Program-made: the position numbers and the translations under genes
Assembly: GCA_030681645.1 (NCBI GenBank)
Contig: JAUXRX010000005.1
Span: forward strand, 1 to 64,000
Direction of reading: 5' to 3'
DNA length: 64,000 nt
From: Archangium sp.
Lineage (GTDB): Bacteria > Myxococcota > Myxococcia > Myxococcales > Myxococcaceae
In this document: positions 16,967 through 25,160 of the stretch, piece after piece
Layout: every line of letters begins with the position of its first letter
How positions within the stretch are numbered: position 1 is the first letter of the stretch
The notes under the pieces: generated by a model
The model's input: only the letters and a program-made list of their open reading frames with translations
What the model was told of the DNA's origin: nothing
Databases searched by the model: none

Positions 16967-18105
16967 TTCCGGTGGAACTCCATGACCGCGTCGACCACTT
17001 CGCGCTGCATCGACTCACTCAGTTCGGGATAGATGGGGATCGCCAGCGACTCGTTCGCCGCGGCTTCTGCCTCAGGGAAATCACCGACGCGCCCGCCCCA
17101 CCCTGCGAAGCACTCCTGAAGGTGCATGGGCAGAGGGTAATAGACCTCGTTGCCGATGCCCTGAGCAGAGAGCGCCTTCTTGAGGGCATCGCGATTCGAC
17201 GAGCGGACGCTGAACTGGTTGTAGATATGGCGCCCTCCCGGAACTTCCTGCGGGAGGGTGATGGGCTGCAACGCAGTCGGGCGCACGAGGTGGGGGTCGA
17301 TGCCCCGCGCCGCAAACAGCTGCCGATAGCGGGCCGCATTCCGCTGCCGGGCGGCCGTCCACGCGTCGAGGTGCGGCAATTTCACCCGAAGGACCGCGGC
17401 CTGAAGCGCGTCGAGCCTGAAGTTCCCGCCGACGATCTTGCTGAAGTACTTCGGCTCCTGACCTTGAACACGGAGCGACTTCATCTTCGCCCACAGCGCG
17501 GGGTCCCGGGTCACGACAGCGCCAGCATCACCAAAGGCCCCGAGATTCTTCGACGGGAAGAAGCTCAAGCAACCCACGGTGCCCATGGAGCCCGCGCGCG
17601 CCCCGTTGCGCTCAGCCCCGATTGCCTGGGCCGCATCTTCGACCACGGGCAGACCATGCTTCCGCGCGACGGCCATGACCCCGTCCATGTCGGCGACCTG
17701 CCCGAACAAGTGCACCGGCATCACGACGCGCGTCTTCGAGGTGATGGCACGCTCCAGCAGCGAGGGATCGAGGTTACAAGTGGAAGGATCGATATCGACG
17801 AACACGCACCTCGCGCCGAGCCGCGCCACGCAGCTCGCGGTGGCGATGAAGGTATTGGGGCTGGTAATCACCTCATCGCCAGGGCCCACGCCTAGCGCCA
17901 TGAGCGCGACCAGAATGGCGTCGGTGCCAGAGGACAGCCCGAGTGCGTGCGTGCAGCCCGAGTAGCTCGCCAGCTCTCTCTCGAAGGCGTCCACCTCGGG
18001 GCCGAGGATGAAATGGGCAGAGTCCACGACCCTTCGAATGGCCACATCGAGCTCTGCGCGAAGTCCATCGTGCTGAGCCTTCAGGTCGAGCAGTGGGACG
18101 GTCAT
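16963..18105 (-). CDS. wbpE: DegT/DnrJ/EryC1-family sugar aminotransferase (WbpE type)
   Basis: A 380-aa PLP-dependent aminotransferase. The Schiff-base Lys is in FFPSKNLGAFGDAG near residue 184, the PLP-phosphate site is GLSSGTDAILVAL, and VVEDAAQAIGA holds the Asp that contacts the PLP nitrogen. In this operon it should install the C3 amino group on UDP-3-keto-GlcNAcA after WbpB oxidation. The start at ATG 18105 (MTVPLLDLKAQ) makes an ATGA overlap with the wbpD stop; a longer frame upstream lies inside wbpD. Its nearest functional analogues are WbpE of P. aeruginosa and WlbC of Bordetella. Confidence 0.9.
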   Translation of the reverse strand: MTVPLLDLKAQHDGLRAELDVAIRRVVDSAHFILGPEVDAFERELASYSGCTHALGLSSGTDAILVALMALGVGPGDEVITSPNTFIATASCVARLGARCVFVDIDPSTCNLDPSLLERAITSKTRVVMPVHLFGQVADMDGVMAVARKHGLPVVEDAAQAIGAERNGARAGSMGTVGCLSFFPSKNLGAFGDAGAVVTRDPALWAKMKSLRVQGQEPKYFSKIVGGNFRLDALQAAVLRVKLPHLDAWTAARQRNAARYRQLFAARGIDPHLVRPTALQPITLPQEVPGGRHIYNQFSVRSSNRDALKKALSAQGIGNEVYYPLPMHLQECFAGWGGRVGDFPEAEAAANESLAIPIYPELSESMQREVVDAVMEFHRK

Positions 18106-18731
18106 GACTTGCGATCCAGCGGCTTGTCCTCGGGCCAATCGAGGCAGCGGAGCACGCCCGACGAAACCTCGCGGTAGGACCACCCCGTCTCGGGACACTT
18201 CGCGATCCCCTGCGCATCGAACGGGCCCAGTACGTGACCGTGGCGGCTCACCCAGCCCTTGCGGTTTGCGGGGACGCCGAGCATCAGCGCGTAGTCGGGC
18301 ACCTCACCCTTCGTCACGACCGCCCCAGCGCCGATGAGCGCGTAGCGCCCAATGGTCGACCCGCAGACGATGGTGGCGTTCGCACCGATCGAGGCGCCGC
18401 GCTTCACCAGCGTGCGTTGGTAGAAGGCCGCGCCCTTGCGGACGATCTCGGAGCGCGGGTTGGTGACGTTGGTGAAGACACAGGAAGGCCCGCAGAAGAC
18501 GTCGTCTTCGAGCTCAACGCCCTCGTAGAGCGAGACGTTGTTCTGCACCTTCACGTTGTTCCCGATCTTCACCCCTCCCCCGATGAAGACGTTCTGACCG
18601 AAATTGCATCGCTCGCCGATCTCCACCCTGGGCATCACGTGGCAGAAGTGCCAAATCCGCGTGCCGGCCCCGATGGTCACGGGCTCGTCGACGATCGCCG
18701 TGGGGTGTGCGCTCCAGGCCCGCTCGCTCAT
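18102..18731 (-). CDS. wbpD: nucleotide-sugar N-acetyltransferase (WbpD type)
   Basis: A 209-aa left-handed beta-helix acetyltransferase. Hexapeptide repeats run from about residue 15 to 160, for example IGAGTRIWHF, IGERCNFGQ and IGANATIVCG, with the WbpD-like FTNVTNPRSEI stretch in the middle. It should transfer acetyl from acetyl-CoA to the C3 amine made by WbpE, giving UDP-2,3-diacetamido-glucuronic acid. After residue 165 there is a short extension ending DKPLDRKS that is not part of the helix. It overlaps its neighbours by 4 bases on each side. Confidence 0.9.
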   Translation of the reverse strand: MSERAWSAHPTAIVDEPVTIGAGTRIWHFCHVMPRVEIGERCNFGQNVFIGGGVKIGNNVKVQNNVSLYEGVELEDDVFCGPSCVFTNVTNPRSEIVRKGAAFYQRTLVKRGASIGANATIVCGSTIGRYALIGAGAVVTKGEVPDYALMLGVPANRKGWVSRHGHVLGPFDAQGIAKCPETGWSYREVSSGVLRCLDWPEDKPLDRKS

Positions 18732-19678
18732 GACTTCGCCTTTCGCGCCAGCGGGTGAGCGTCCACGGAGTGGGTGACCGCCGCAGTGCGAATGCGGTGA
18801 ACCAGTTCGATCGAGCCACGCGCATCGCTGATTCCGAAACCGCGCCCCGCCAGCATTTCTTCATACACGCGAGTGTGAAGGTCGGTGAACCCCTCGGAGA
18901 ATTCCACCTCACGACCGTCGACCGTGATGGACCGGTGCGTGGTCTTCTTCCCCGGCTCCGCCGTGAAAGGGAGGTCAGCGTTGTCGATGCTCAGAAACCA
19001 GCGCACCTGGGCTCTCTCGAGCCGGAGCAGGCCGCTGCAGCGACGGGGCTCGAAGAGGTGCACCTCCACGCCCTTCACCGGCCCGAAGAGCCAAACGAGA
19101 AGGTCGAAGAAGTGGATCCCGATGTTGGTCGGAATCCCCCCGGATTTCTCGGCAACGCCCTTCCACGAAACGTCGTACCAGTTGCCGCGTGAAGTGACGT
19201 ACGTGAGTTCGACCTGGTGCTCAGGCCCCTGCTTTGCGCTGAGCTGCTCTCGGAGTTCCACCAACTTCGGATGCACCCTGAGTTGGAGGACGGTGAAGAC
19301 CCGGCGACCCGTCTCCTGCTCCAGCGCCTCAAGCGAGTCCAGATTCCAGGGATTGATCACCAGCGGCTTCTCGCAGAGCACGTCGGCGCCGACCCGAAGA
19401 CCGAGCCGACAGTGCGCGTCGTGAAGATAGTTCGGCGAGCAGACGGTCAGGTAATGCACGCGCTGCTCCTCGGCGCCGCGTCGGAGCTTCTCGAGGTGCC
19501 GGTCAAGGCGCTCGATCTCAGTGAAGAAGCGGGTGTCGAATGAGAACTGATCGAGCACGCCCACCGAGTCCTTGGGGTCGGCGGCAGCGACCACGCGGTT
19601 TCCGGTGTCGCGGATGGCCTTCAGGTGTCGTGGTGCGATGTATCCGCCCACTCCGATGACTGCGAAGTTCTTGCTCAT
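18728..19678 (-). CDS. wbpB: Gfo/Idh/MocA-family UDP-sugar 3-dehydrogenase (WbpB type)
   Basis: A 316-aa NAD-dependent oxidoreductase, the first gene of a five-gene operon. The Rossmann motif is VIGVGGYIAPRHL, the family EKP motif is in VLCEKPLVINP near residue 100, and GGIPTNIGIHFFDLL carries the catalytic-site residues including the His. It should oxidise C3 of UDP-GlcNAcA, feeding WbpE and WbpD. The substrate would come from a UDP-GlcNAc 6-dehydrogenase (WbpA), which is not encoded in this window. The promoter must lie in the 47 bases separating it from the divergent acyltransferase gene. Confidence 0.9.
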   Translation of the reverse strand: MSKNFAVIGVGGYIAPRHLKAIRDTGNRVVAAADPKDSVGVLDQFSFDTRFFTEIERLDRHLEKLRRGAEEQRVHYLTVCSPNYLHDAHCRLGLRVGADVLCEKPLVINPWNLDSLEALEQETGRRVFTVLQLRVHPKLVELREQLSAKQGPEHQVELTYVTSRGNWYDVSWKGVAEKSGGIPTNIGIHFFDLLVWLFGPVKGVEVHLFEPRRCSGLLRLERAQVRWFLSIDNADLPFTAEPGKKTTHRSITVDGREVEFSEGFTDLHTRVYEEMLAGRGFGISDARGSIELVHRIRTAAVTHSVDAHPLARKAKS

Positions 19679-19725
19679 GTCGTACGTGCCAGGTCCGTCA
19701 GTCTCCCCGAGAGGGCTTGCCGTTC

Positions 19726-20931
19726 ATGCGCTTGTACGGTCCTGATGCTGAGGGTTCAAGATCAAGCGTCGTGAATCGAAGGGTTACAGACGCGCCGTCC
19801 TCGCCTACGACCCCTCGGATGTCCAGCCCCAGCGCCACCCCGGACTATTTCCCAGCCCTCGACGGCCTTCGGCTCGTTTGCTGCGTCTTCGTCATCGCTG
19901 GGCACGGAATGGTGGGACATCCCTTGGCCCCTGCGTTCGGCCAACTCGGGCCAATGGGCGTCAACGTCTTCTTCGCATTGAGCGGGTTCCTCATCACGAC
20001 ACTGCTTCTTCGTGAGCGCAGCCGCCGTGGCTCCATCTCACTGAGGAGTTTCTACGTCCGCCGAATCCTGAGGATCTTCCCCGTCTATTACGTAGCGGTG
20101 GCCGCGGCCCTGCTGGGCATCGTCCTGGGAGGCGACCGGTACTTGCGGCCCTTCGGCATGACCAGAGCGGAACTCGATCTGCCGCTTGTCGCAGCGAGCC
20201 ACCTCACGTTCCTGGCGAACTGGGTGAGCGTGAAACTGCCAACTACACTGGACGTGCTGTGGAGCGTCTCGATCGAGGAGCAGTTCTACCTGGTCTTCCC
20301 CGCGGCGATCCTGCTCAGTCGAACGAACCGCGGCGCAATGGGAGCAATCGCTGCGGGCTTGGCGTGCTGCTGGATAACCCGGGGTTGGCTCGTGGTCATG
20401 GACCCCGCTGCCGTGTACCGCAACACCCTGGCGCACGGCGACCACCTGCTCCTGGGCGCACTCGCAGCAACCTTGACGCAAACTTGGCCTGAAACTCTCA
20501 ACCGAATCCTGCGGCGGCTTGGACGGATGTCGGTTGATGCCGTGGCGCTCGCGTTGATCGTTCTGCTCGCGATCGTAGAGTCAAGAGCGCCCTTGTTTGG
20601 CGGCCTGCTCTTCATCGACTACCTCGTATCCGCCGCGCTCTGTGCCCTGCTGGTCGCGGTAGCCGCCACGAACACCAGCTGGCTGAGCAGGCTCCTGGCC
20701 AGACCGACCGCTCGTTTCCTGGGGCAGCTCACCTATGCAGGGTACGTGTTTCACATCTACTGCGTTGCCATTGCATGGTTCGTCATGGCACGGATCACTG
20801 ACGACATCGGCATCGCCGCACCCGCGCGTACTGCACTGGCGATCCCCCTGACCTTCGCAGTCGCCTGGGTGAGTCGCCTGACCCTGGAGAAGCGCGCGAT
20901 GATGCTCAAGACGAGATTCGAGCGTACCTAG
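19726..20931 (+). CDS. OafA/YrhL-type membrane acyltransferase (acyltransferase family 3)
   Basis: A roughly 400-aa integral membrane protein with about ten hydrophobic segments. The family landmarks are YFPALDGLR with the catalytic His in VIAGHGMVGH, FFALSGFLIT, FYVRRILRIFPVYY and WSVSIEEQFYLVFP. It would O-acetylate (or otherwise acylate) the polysaccharide or its precursors at the inner membrane. The start is uncertain: ATG 19726 has GAGAGGG upstream, while ATG 19819 gives a protein that begins right at the conserved domain. It is a single plus-strand gene between two minus-strand operons. Confidence 0.85.
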   Translation: MRLYGPDAEGSRSSVVNRRVTDAPSSPTTPRMSSPSATPDYFPALDGLRLVCCVFVIAGHGMVGHPLAPAFGQLGPMGVNVFFALSGFLITTLLLRERSRRGSISLRSFYVRRILRIFPVYYVAVAAALLGIVLGGDRYLRPFGMTRAELDLPLVAASHLTFLANWVSVKLPTTLDVLWSVSIEEQFYLVFPAAILLSRTNRGAMGAIAAGLACCWITRGWLVVMDPAAVYRNTLAHGDHLLLGALAATLTQTWPETLNRILRRLGRMSVDAVALALIVLLAIVESRAPLFGGLLFIDYLVSAALCALLVAVAATNTSWLSRLLARPTARFLGQLTYAGYVFHIYCVAIAWFVMARITDDIGIAAPARTALAIPLTFAVAWVSRLTLEKRAMMLKTRFERT

Positions 20932-20933
20932 CC

Positions 20934-21731
20934 TCAAGCCTCGTCGAAGGGCCTGTCGTTCCGAGCAAGACGAACCAGAACGAGGTTCCCCAGCGGACTG
21001 CCCCAGCGCGAATGGGGCACCCATGATCCGACCTTGGTCGCAACATCGACTCCCAGCACAGCCAAGAACGGGCTGACGAAGTGGGTGGTGGTCTTCACCT
21101 CGAAGCGGAAGTACTTGTCAATTTCGGGGACAATCTCACGCAACTTCCGCTCCAGTCCGAAGTAAGTGAAGCGCGTGATGTGCTGTTCGCTGTAGTCGAC
21201 GTCCGAGACGCGATTGAGCAGCAACTCGAGCAGAGGCCATGTGCTGGAGTAGTTGGGCGTGGACAATACGAAGCGCCCTCGCCCGGGGGTGAGCAGTCGC
21301 GCGACCTCGACAAAAAGCGTGCGGATCTCGGCCGGGGCGAGGTGCTCGATGACCTCCACGCAGGTTGCGTAGTCGAAGCCTGGCTCAAGTCTCCGCAGCG
21401 AGCGAAGGCCGTCGATGTGCTCGAATCGCCGAAACGGAGTCCCGAAGGACTCGTTCGCGAAGGCGAGCTGCTCGGGCAGAATATCGACACCGAGCTGTCG
21501 AGGGTACTGCGCCTCGGAGGCTCGGGAGAGAAGGCTCCCTGCAAAACAACCTATGTCCAGGATGGCACCGGGAGCCTCCATGCACAGGTCGAGCACCCGA
21601 GTGAACTTCAGGAGATGCCACGCTCGACGGACCGGGTGGCCCGATTCCATGACTCGGTGGTAGTGACCGACTGGAATATCCGTGAGTTCTTTGGAGGTCA
21701 GCGGCCGAGCAGACGGTTGGCTTGCGTTCAT
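20934..21731 (-). CDS. class I SAM-dependent methyltransferase
   Basis: A 265-aa methyltransferase with motif I ILDIGCFAGSLLSRA near residues 57-71, the acidic residue in LGVDILPEQL, and YATCVEVIEHLAP with RFVLSTPNYSS. It resembles methyltransferases that decorate lipid-linked glycans or terminate chains, but the acceptor cannot be named. It is the last gene of the operon running from 28609 to 20934, and its ATG overlaps the stop of the GT39-like gene by 4 bases. Its 3' end is 2 bases from the convergent acyltransferase stop. Confidence 0.8.
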   Translation of the reverse strand: MNASQPSARPLTSKELTDIPVGHYHRVMESGHPVRRAWHLLKFTRVLDLCMEAPGAILDIGCFAGSLLSRASEAQYPRQLGVDILPEQLAFANESFGTPFRRFEHIDGLRSLRRLEPGFDYATCVEVIEHLAPAEIRTLFVEVARLLTPGRGRFVLSTPNYSSTWPLLELLLNRVSDVDYSEQHITRFTYFGLERKLREIVPEIDKYFRFEVKTTTHFVSPFLAVLGVDVATKVGSWVPHSRWGSPLGNLVLVRLARNDRPFDEA

Positions 21732-22942
21732 GAACGGGACTCCATAGCGACTCGTGAAGCACGTCGAGACCAGAGGCCATCAAGCGCGACGGCAGCCGGA
21801 AGAACCAGGAGGGCTTCGAATGGCACTCGGAAACGAGGGCTTCCATAGAACATGGTCGAGGTCAGAAGAAGGCTCCCAAAACCCACCCATACGAGCACGC
21901 CGGCAGGGGACATCCGAAGTCGACGGTCGCGCAAGGCCCACGCTGCGAGCAGCGCCATGAGCGGCCAATGCAGATTCCATGACCGCTGGCGGCCGCGACC
22001 CACGATCTCCCAGTCGAACGGGGCGACCAGGAGGGCAAACTTTTCAGGCATGAGGCCGACCGCAACGCCGGGCGAGCGCCGAAGATGTTCGAGGGCCTTC
22101 TTGAAGAGGAACGAATCAGACTCCACCGCGCCCATATGTTGTGCCTGGGCTGTGACCTCGTCGCGCGTGTTGTTGCCCCACAGATGCCCCGGGGGATGGA
22201 CCCAACTCGAGTAGAGGGTGTCACCTGCGTTCGTTGACAGCATTGGCTTGCCAAGCACAGCGGCGTTCCGGAACAGCCATGGCGTAAGCCCTGCGACATA
22301 ACTCAAGCACAGCACACCCACTAACCGCATTCGCCGCCCGGGAGAAAGGGCTGTTACAGCCAGAATCGACGCGACCAGGACTCCAGGGAAGAACAGCATC
22401 ACGGAGCGAGTGAGAGTGAGGGCTGCCGCCAGCAACCCAGCGAAAGCCGCGCTTCCCGCCCTGTCGCTCTCCCCTGCTCGCAGCGTCAGAGCAGCGCACA
22501 AGAGAAGCATGAAGGTCCCAACACTCTCGCTGAGCAGTGAGCCGGCCGAAAAGATCGCTGCCGGAGAGACGGCATAAGCGGCGGCTGCCAGCAGCGCGAC
22601 GCGACTGGAGTATCTCGACTGAAGAAAGAAGTAGATGAAGGCAACCAGGGCGGTGTCGAGAAGTGCCTGGAGCACGACCACCAAATGAGGCTTGTGGCCG
22701 AACACCGAGTAGACCACCCCGACGAAGAAGGGGTAGCCGGGCGGACGATAGGTCAGTGGGCTCCCATCAACGTCGAGCAACCGACCGTGCTCGGCAAACA
22801 GAGCCCCAAATCCATCGTAGCCACTCGCATCACCAGCCAGCGGAAGAGGCAGTGAGGCAGCAGCGGAAAGCCGGAGGACCAACGCGACCATGACGACAGC
22901 GACGACGCCCCACGGCGCCCACCGAGGTGTAAGGGCTGTCAC
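21728..22942 (-). CDS. GT39-like polytopic glycosyltransferase
   Basis: A 404-aa membrane protein with about ten hydrophobic segments. The first extracytoplasmic loop contains the acidic pair region DASGYD and the YRPPGYPFFV motif, both typical of ArnT/PMT-like GT-C enzymes that use polyprenyl-phosphate sugars on the outer face of the inner membrane. It would transfer a sugar from a lipid carrier to the polysaccharide or a lipid. It lies 3 bases after wzc and overlaps the methyltransferase start. The donor is unknown. Confidence 0.75.
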   Translation of the reverse strand: MTALTPRWAPWGVVAVVMVALVLRLSAAASLPLPLAGDASGYDGFGALFAEHGRLLDVDGSPLTYRPPGYPFFVGVVYSVFGHKPHLVVVLQALLDTALVAFIYFFLQSRYSSRVALLAAAAYAVSPAAIFSAGSLLSESVGTFMLLLCAALTLRAGESDRAGSAAFAGLLAAALTLTRSVMLFFPGVLVASILAVTALSPGRRMRLVGVLCLSYVAGLTPWLFRNAAVLGKPMLSTNAGDTLYSSWVHPPGHLWGNNTRDEVTAQAQHMGAVESDSFLFKKALEHLRRSPGVAVGLMPEKFALLVAPFDWEIVGRGRQRSWNLHWPLMALLAAWALRDRRLRMSPAGVLVWVGFGSLLLTSTMFYGSPRFRVPFEALLVLPAAVALDGLWSRRASRVAMESRS

Positions 22943-22945
22943 GAA

Positions 22946-25111
22946 TTAGGCCTTTTTCTCGCTCTCGCCGTAATAGCGGTACGCGTAGCCGTAGTAGTAA
23001 TCCCCGTACTTGCTGCTCTCGAGGTTCACGTCGTTGAGCACGGCGCCGTAGATATTCGCTTTGACGTCGCTCAGCGCTCGCACCGTACGCTTCGCGAGAT
23101 CGCGGTTGGTCTTGCCGGCCTTGAGCACCAGCACGACGCCGTCGACCTGAGTGGAAAGCACGACGGCGTCCGCCACGGCGCCGACCGGCGGCGTGTCGAG
23201 AATCACCCGATCGAAGCGCTCGCCCAGCTTGGCGAGGATATCTCCGAAGGCCTTGGTGTGGAGCAACTCTGCCGGGTTCGGGGGCACCGGCCCGCATGGC
23301 ATGACGTACAGGCCGGGGATGTCCGTCGACTTGATCGCGTCCTCGAGCTTCCCCTCGCCGACCACGACCGAAGAGACACCCTTCTCGTTCGAAACGCCAA
23401 AGGCCTTATGCAGCCGAGGGCGCCGCATGTCGGTGTCGACGAGCAGAACCCGGTTGCCCGATTGAGCCATCGCGATGCCGAGGTTGATGGCGGTCGTCGA
23501 CTTGCCTTCTTGCGGACCGCTCGAGGTCACCAGTAGCCGTTTGAAGGGCCGGTCAGGCGACATGAAGAGCAGGTTCGTGCGGATGGCCCGCGTGCACTCC
23601 GCGATCAGCGACTTGGGTTCGCGATGAATGTGGAGATCGCGAGAACCCGTCTCCGTCTCGGGTATCGAGGGCAGGAAGCCGAGAAACGTGAGGCCCAGGC
23701 GCTCCTCGACGTCTGCCTGCGACGTTACCGATGAGTCGAGCAGCTCGAGAAGGAGCGCGAGGCCAAGGCCCAGCACCAGACCGGCGATCACGCCCATCAG
23801 CACGCCCTGCGGGACGTTGGGGCGAATCGGCGCCATCGCCGGCCGCGCCGCGTCGAGCACCCGGACGTTCGAGGTCCGCAGCATGCCGGACAGCTCGATG
23901 TCCTTGAGCCGCTTGAAGACCACGTCGTACTGCCGCTTGTTGCTATCGGCCTCGCTCTTGAGCTGATCGAGCTCCAGCTTCTTCTTCTCAACCTCGAAGG
24001 CCTCGACCCGCGCCTGGTCGAACAGGGTCTTCAGGTTCTTCTCCTTCTCCTGCGATTCCTTGAGTTCGGCCTCGGTCGAGAGCACGAGGTTGGAGAGTTC
24101 TCTTGCGAACTCCTTCTCAGCGGAGACGAGCTTCTCACGGCACTCGAGGAGCTTCGGGTGACCGTCCAGGTAGCGAGTTCCAAGGTCGGTGCACTCGACG
24201 CGGAGGGTGATGACGCGATCCTTGTACTTCGCCAGGAGCAGGTTCTCACGCGCAGCGGGCAGGGCCTCGGCCCACAATCGATCCTCCGCGCCCTGCGTTG
24301 CCTGCACGCCGCGGATAGCCGTCACCCGCGCCTTGTAGCCCGCGATCTTCAGCTGCACTTCGGTGAGCGCAGTGCTCGTCGCCTGGAGCTTCTGCGAGAC
24401 CATGCTCGCGCGATCGTCGATCGACGCCGACAGCATGTCGGCGCCCTTGCGGTAGTTGTAGAGGGCCAGTTCGCTTGCACGCGCTGAGTCGGAAAGGCTG
24501 TCCCGCCGCTCGTCGAGCCACTTCGACGCGTTCTCGGTCAGCTTCAGCTTCTGCGAGAGGACCTCGTCGATGTAGGCCTGCGCCACCTCGTTCGCGAGCA
24601 ACGCCGCGCGGGTGGGATCACTGTCCTCGATCTTGATGAGCGAGACCCGGCTCTCCTTCACCGGCTCGACGCGGATCTTCGCCTGGATGATCGCGACGAC
24701 GTCGATCTTCGCCATGATCTCCTGCCGGCGCTTCTCGTCGGTTACCTTGGTGAGGCCCAGGAAGTTCACGTCCGTGGCCAGCCCGAGCTTTTCCACGACG
24801 CGCTGCGAGACCGCCCGGCTCTGGATGATCTTGTACTGCGTCTCCAGGTACTCCTTGTTCGCCCAGTAGAAGCTGCCCGCCTCGGTGTTGACGTCCTGGA
24901 TCTGGGCGTCGAGGAAGCGGGGTTCCTTCGGGTCGATGATCAGGCTGATCTGCGAGGCGAAGACCTTGGGCTGACGGGTGGCATAGAGGGTGGCCACGCC
25001 CGTGCAGACCGCGAAGATCAGCAGAATCAGCCACTTCCGCCGCATGATGACGCGGAGGTAGTACCGGGGGTCGCTCCCGACATTGCTGATCATCCCGGCG
25101 TCAGAGGACAC
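22946..25111 (-). CDS. wzc: polysaccharide co-polymerase with BY-kinase domain (Wzc-like)
   Basis: A 721-aa inner-membrane protein. A Wzz-like periplasmic region with long coiled coils lies between membrane segments near residues 26-44 and 435-458. A cytoplasmic tyrosine-kinase domain follows, with Walker A in SGPQEGKSTTA (near 527), Walker A' in LLVDTDMRRP and Walker B in VILDTPP. The C-terminus is a tyrosine cluster (YGDYYYGYAYRYYGES), the usual autophosphorylation tail. It controls chain length and export together with an outer-membrane Wza, which is not in this window. The GTG 25111 start is the longest; ATG 25093 is equally plausible. Confidence 0.9.
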   Translation of the reverse strand: MSSDAGMISNVGSDPRYYLRVIMRRKWLILLIFAVCTGVATLYATRQPKVFASQISLIIDPKEPRFLDAQIQDVNTEAGSFYWANKEYLETQYKIIQSRAVSQRVVEKLGLATDVNFLGLTKVTDEKRRQEIMAKIDVVAIIQAKIRVEPVKESRVSLIKIEDSDPTRAALLANEVAQAYIDEVLSQKLKLTENASKWLDERRDSLSDSARASELALYNYRKGADMLSASIDDRASMVSQKLQATSTALTEVQLKIAGYKARVTAIRGVQATQGAEDRLWAEALPAARENLLLAKYKDRVITLRVECTDLGTRYLDGHPKLLECREKLVSAEKEFARELSNLVLSTEAELKESQEKEKNLKTLFDQARVEAFEVEKKKLELDQLKSEADSNKRQYDVVFKRLKDIELSGMLRTSNVRVLDAARPAMAPIRPNVPQGVLMGVIAGLVLGLGLALLLELLDSSVTSQADVEERLGLTFLGFLPSIPETETGSRDLHIHREPKSLIAECTRAIRTNLLFMSPDRPFKRLLVTSSGPQEGKSTTAINLGIAMAQSGNRVLLVDTDMRRPRLHKAFGVSNEKGVSSVVVGEGKLEDAIKSTDIPGLYVMPCGPVPPNPAELLHTKAFGDILAKLGERFDRVILDTPPVGAVADAVVLSTQVDGVVLVLKAGKTNRDLAKRTVRALSDVKANIYGAVLNDVNLESSKYGDYYYGYAYRYYGESEKKA

Positions 25112-25160
25112 TCCCGCTCAGTACCACTGCCTGAGGGCGCAGTTCAAATCCCCGGAAAGA

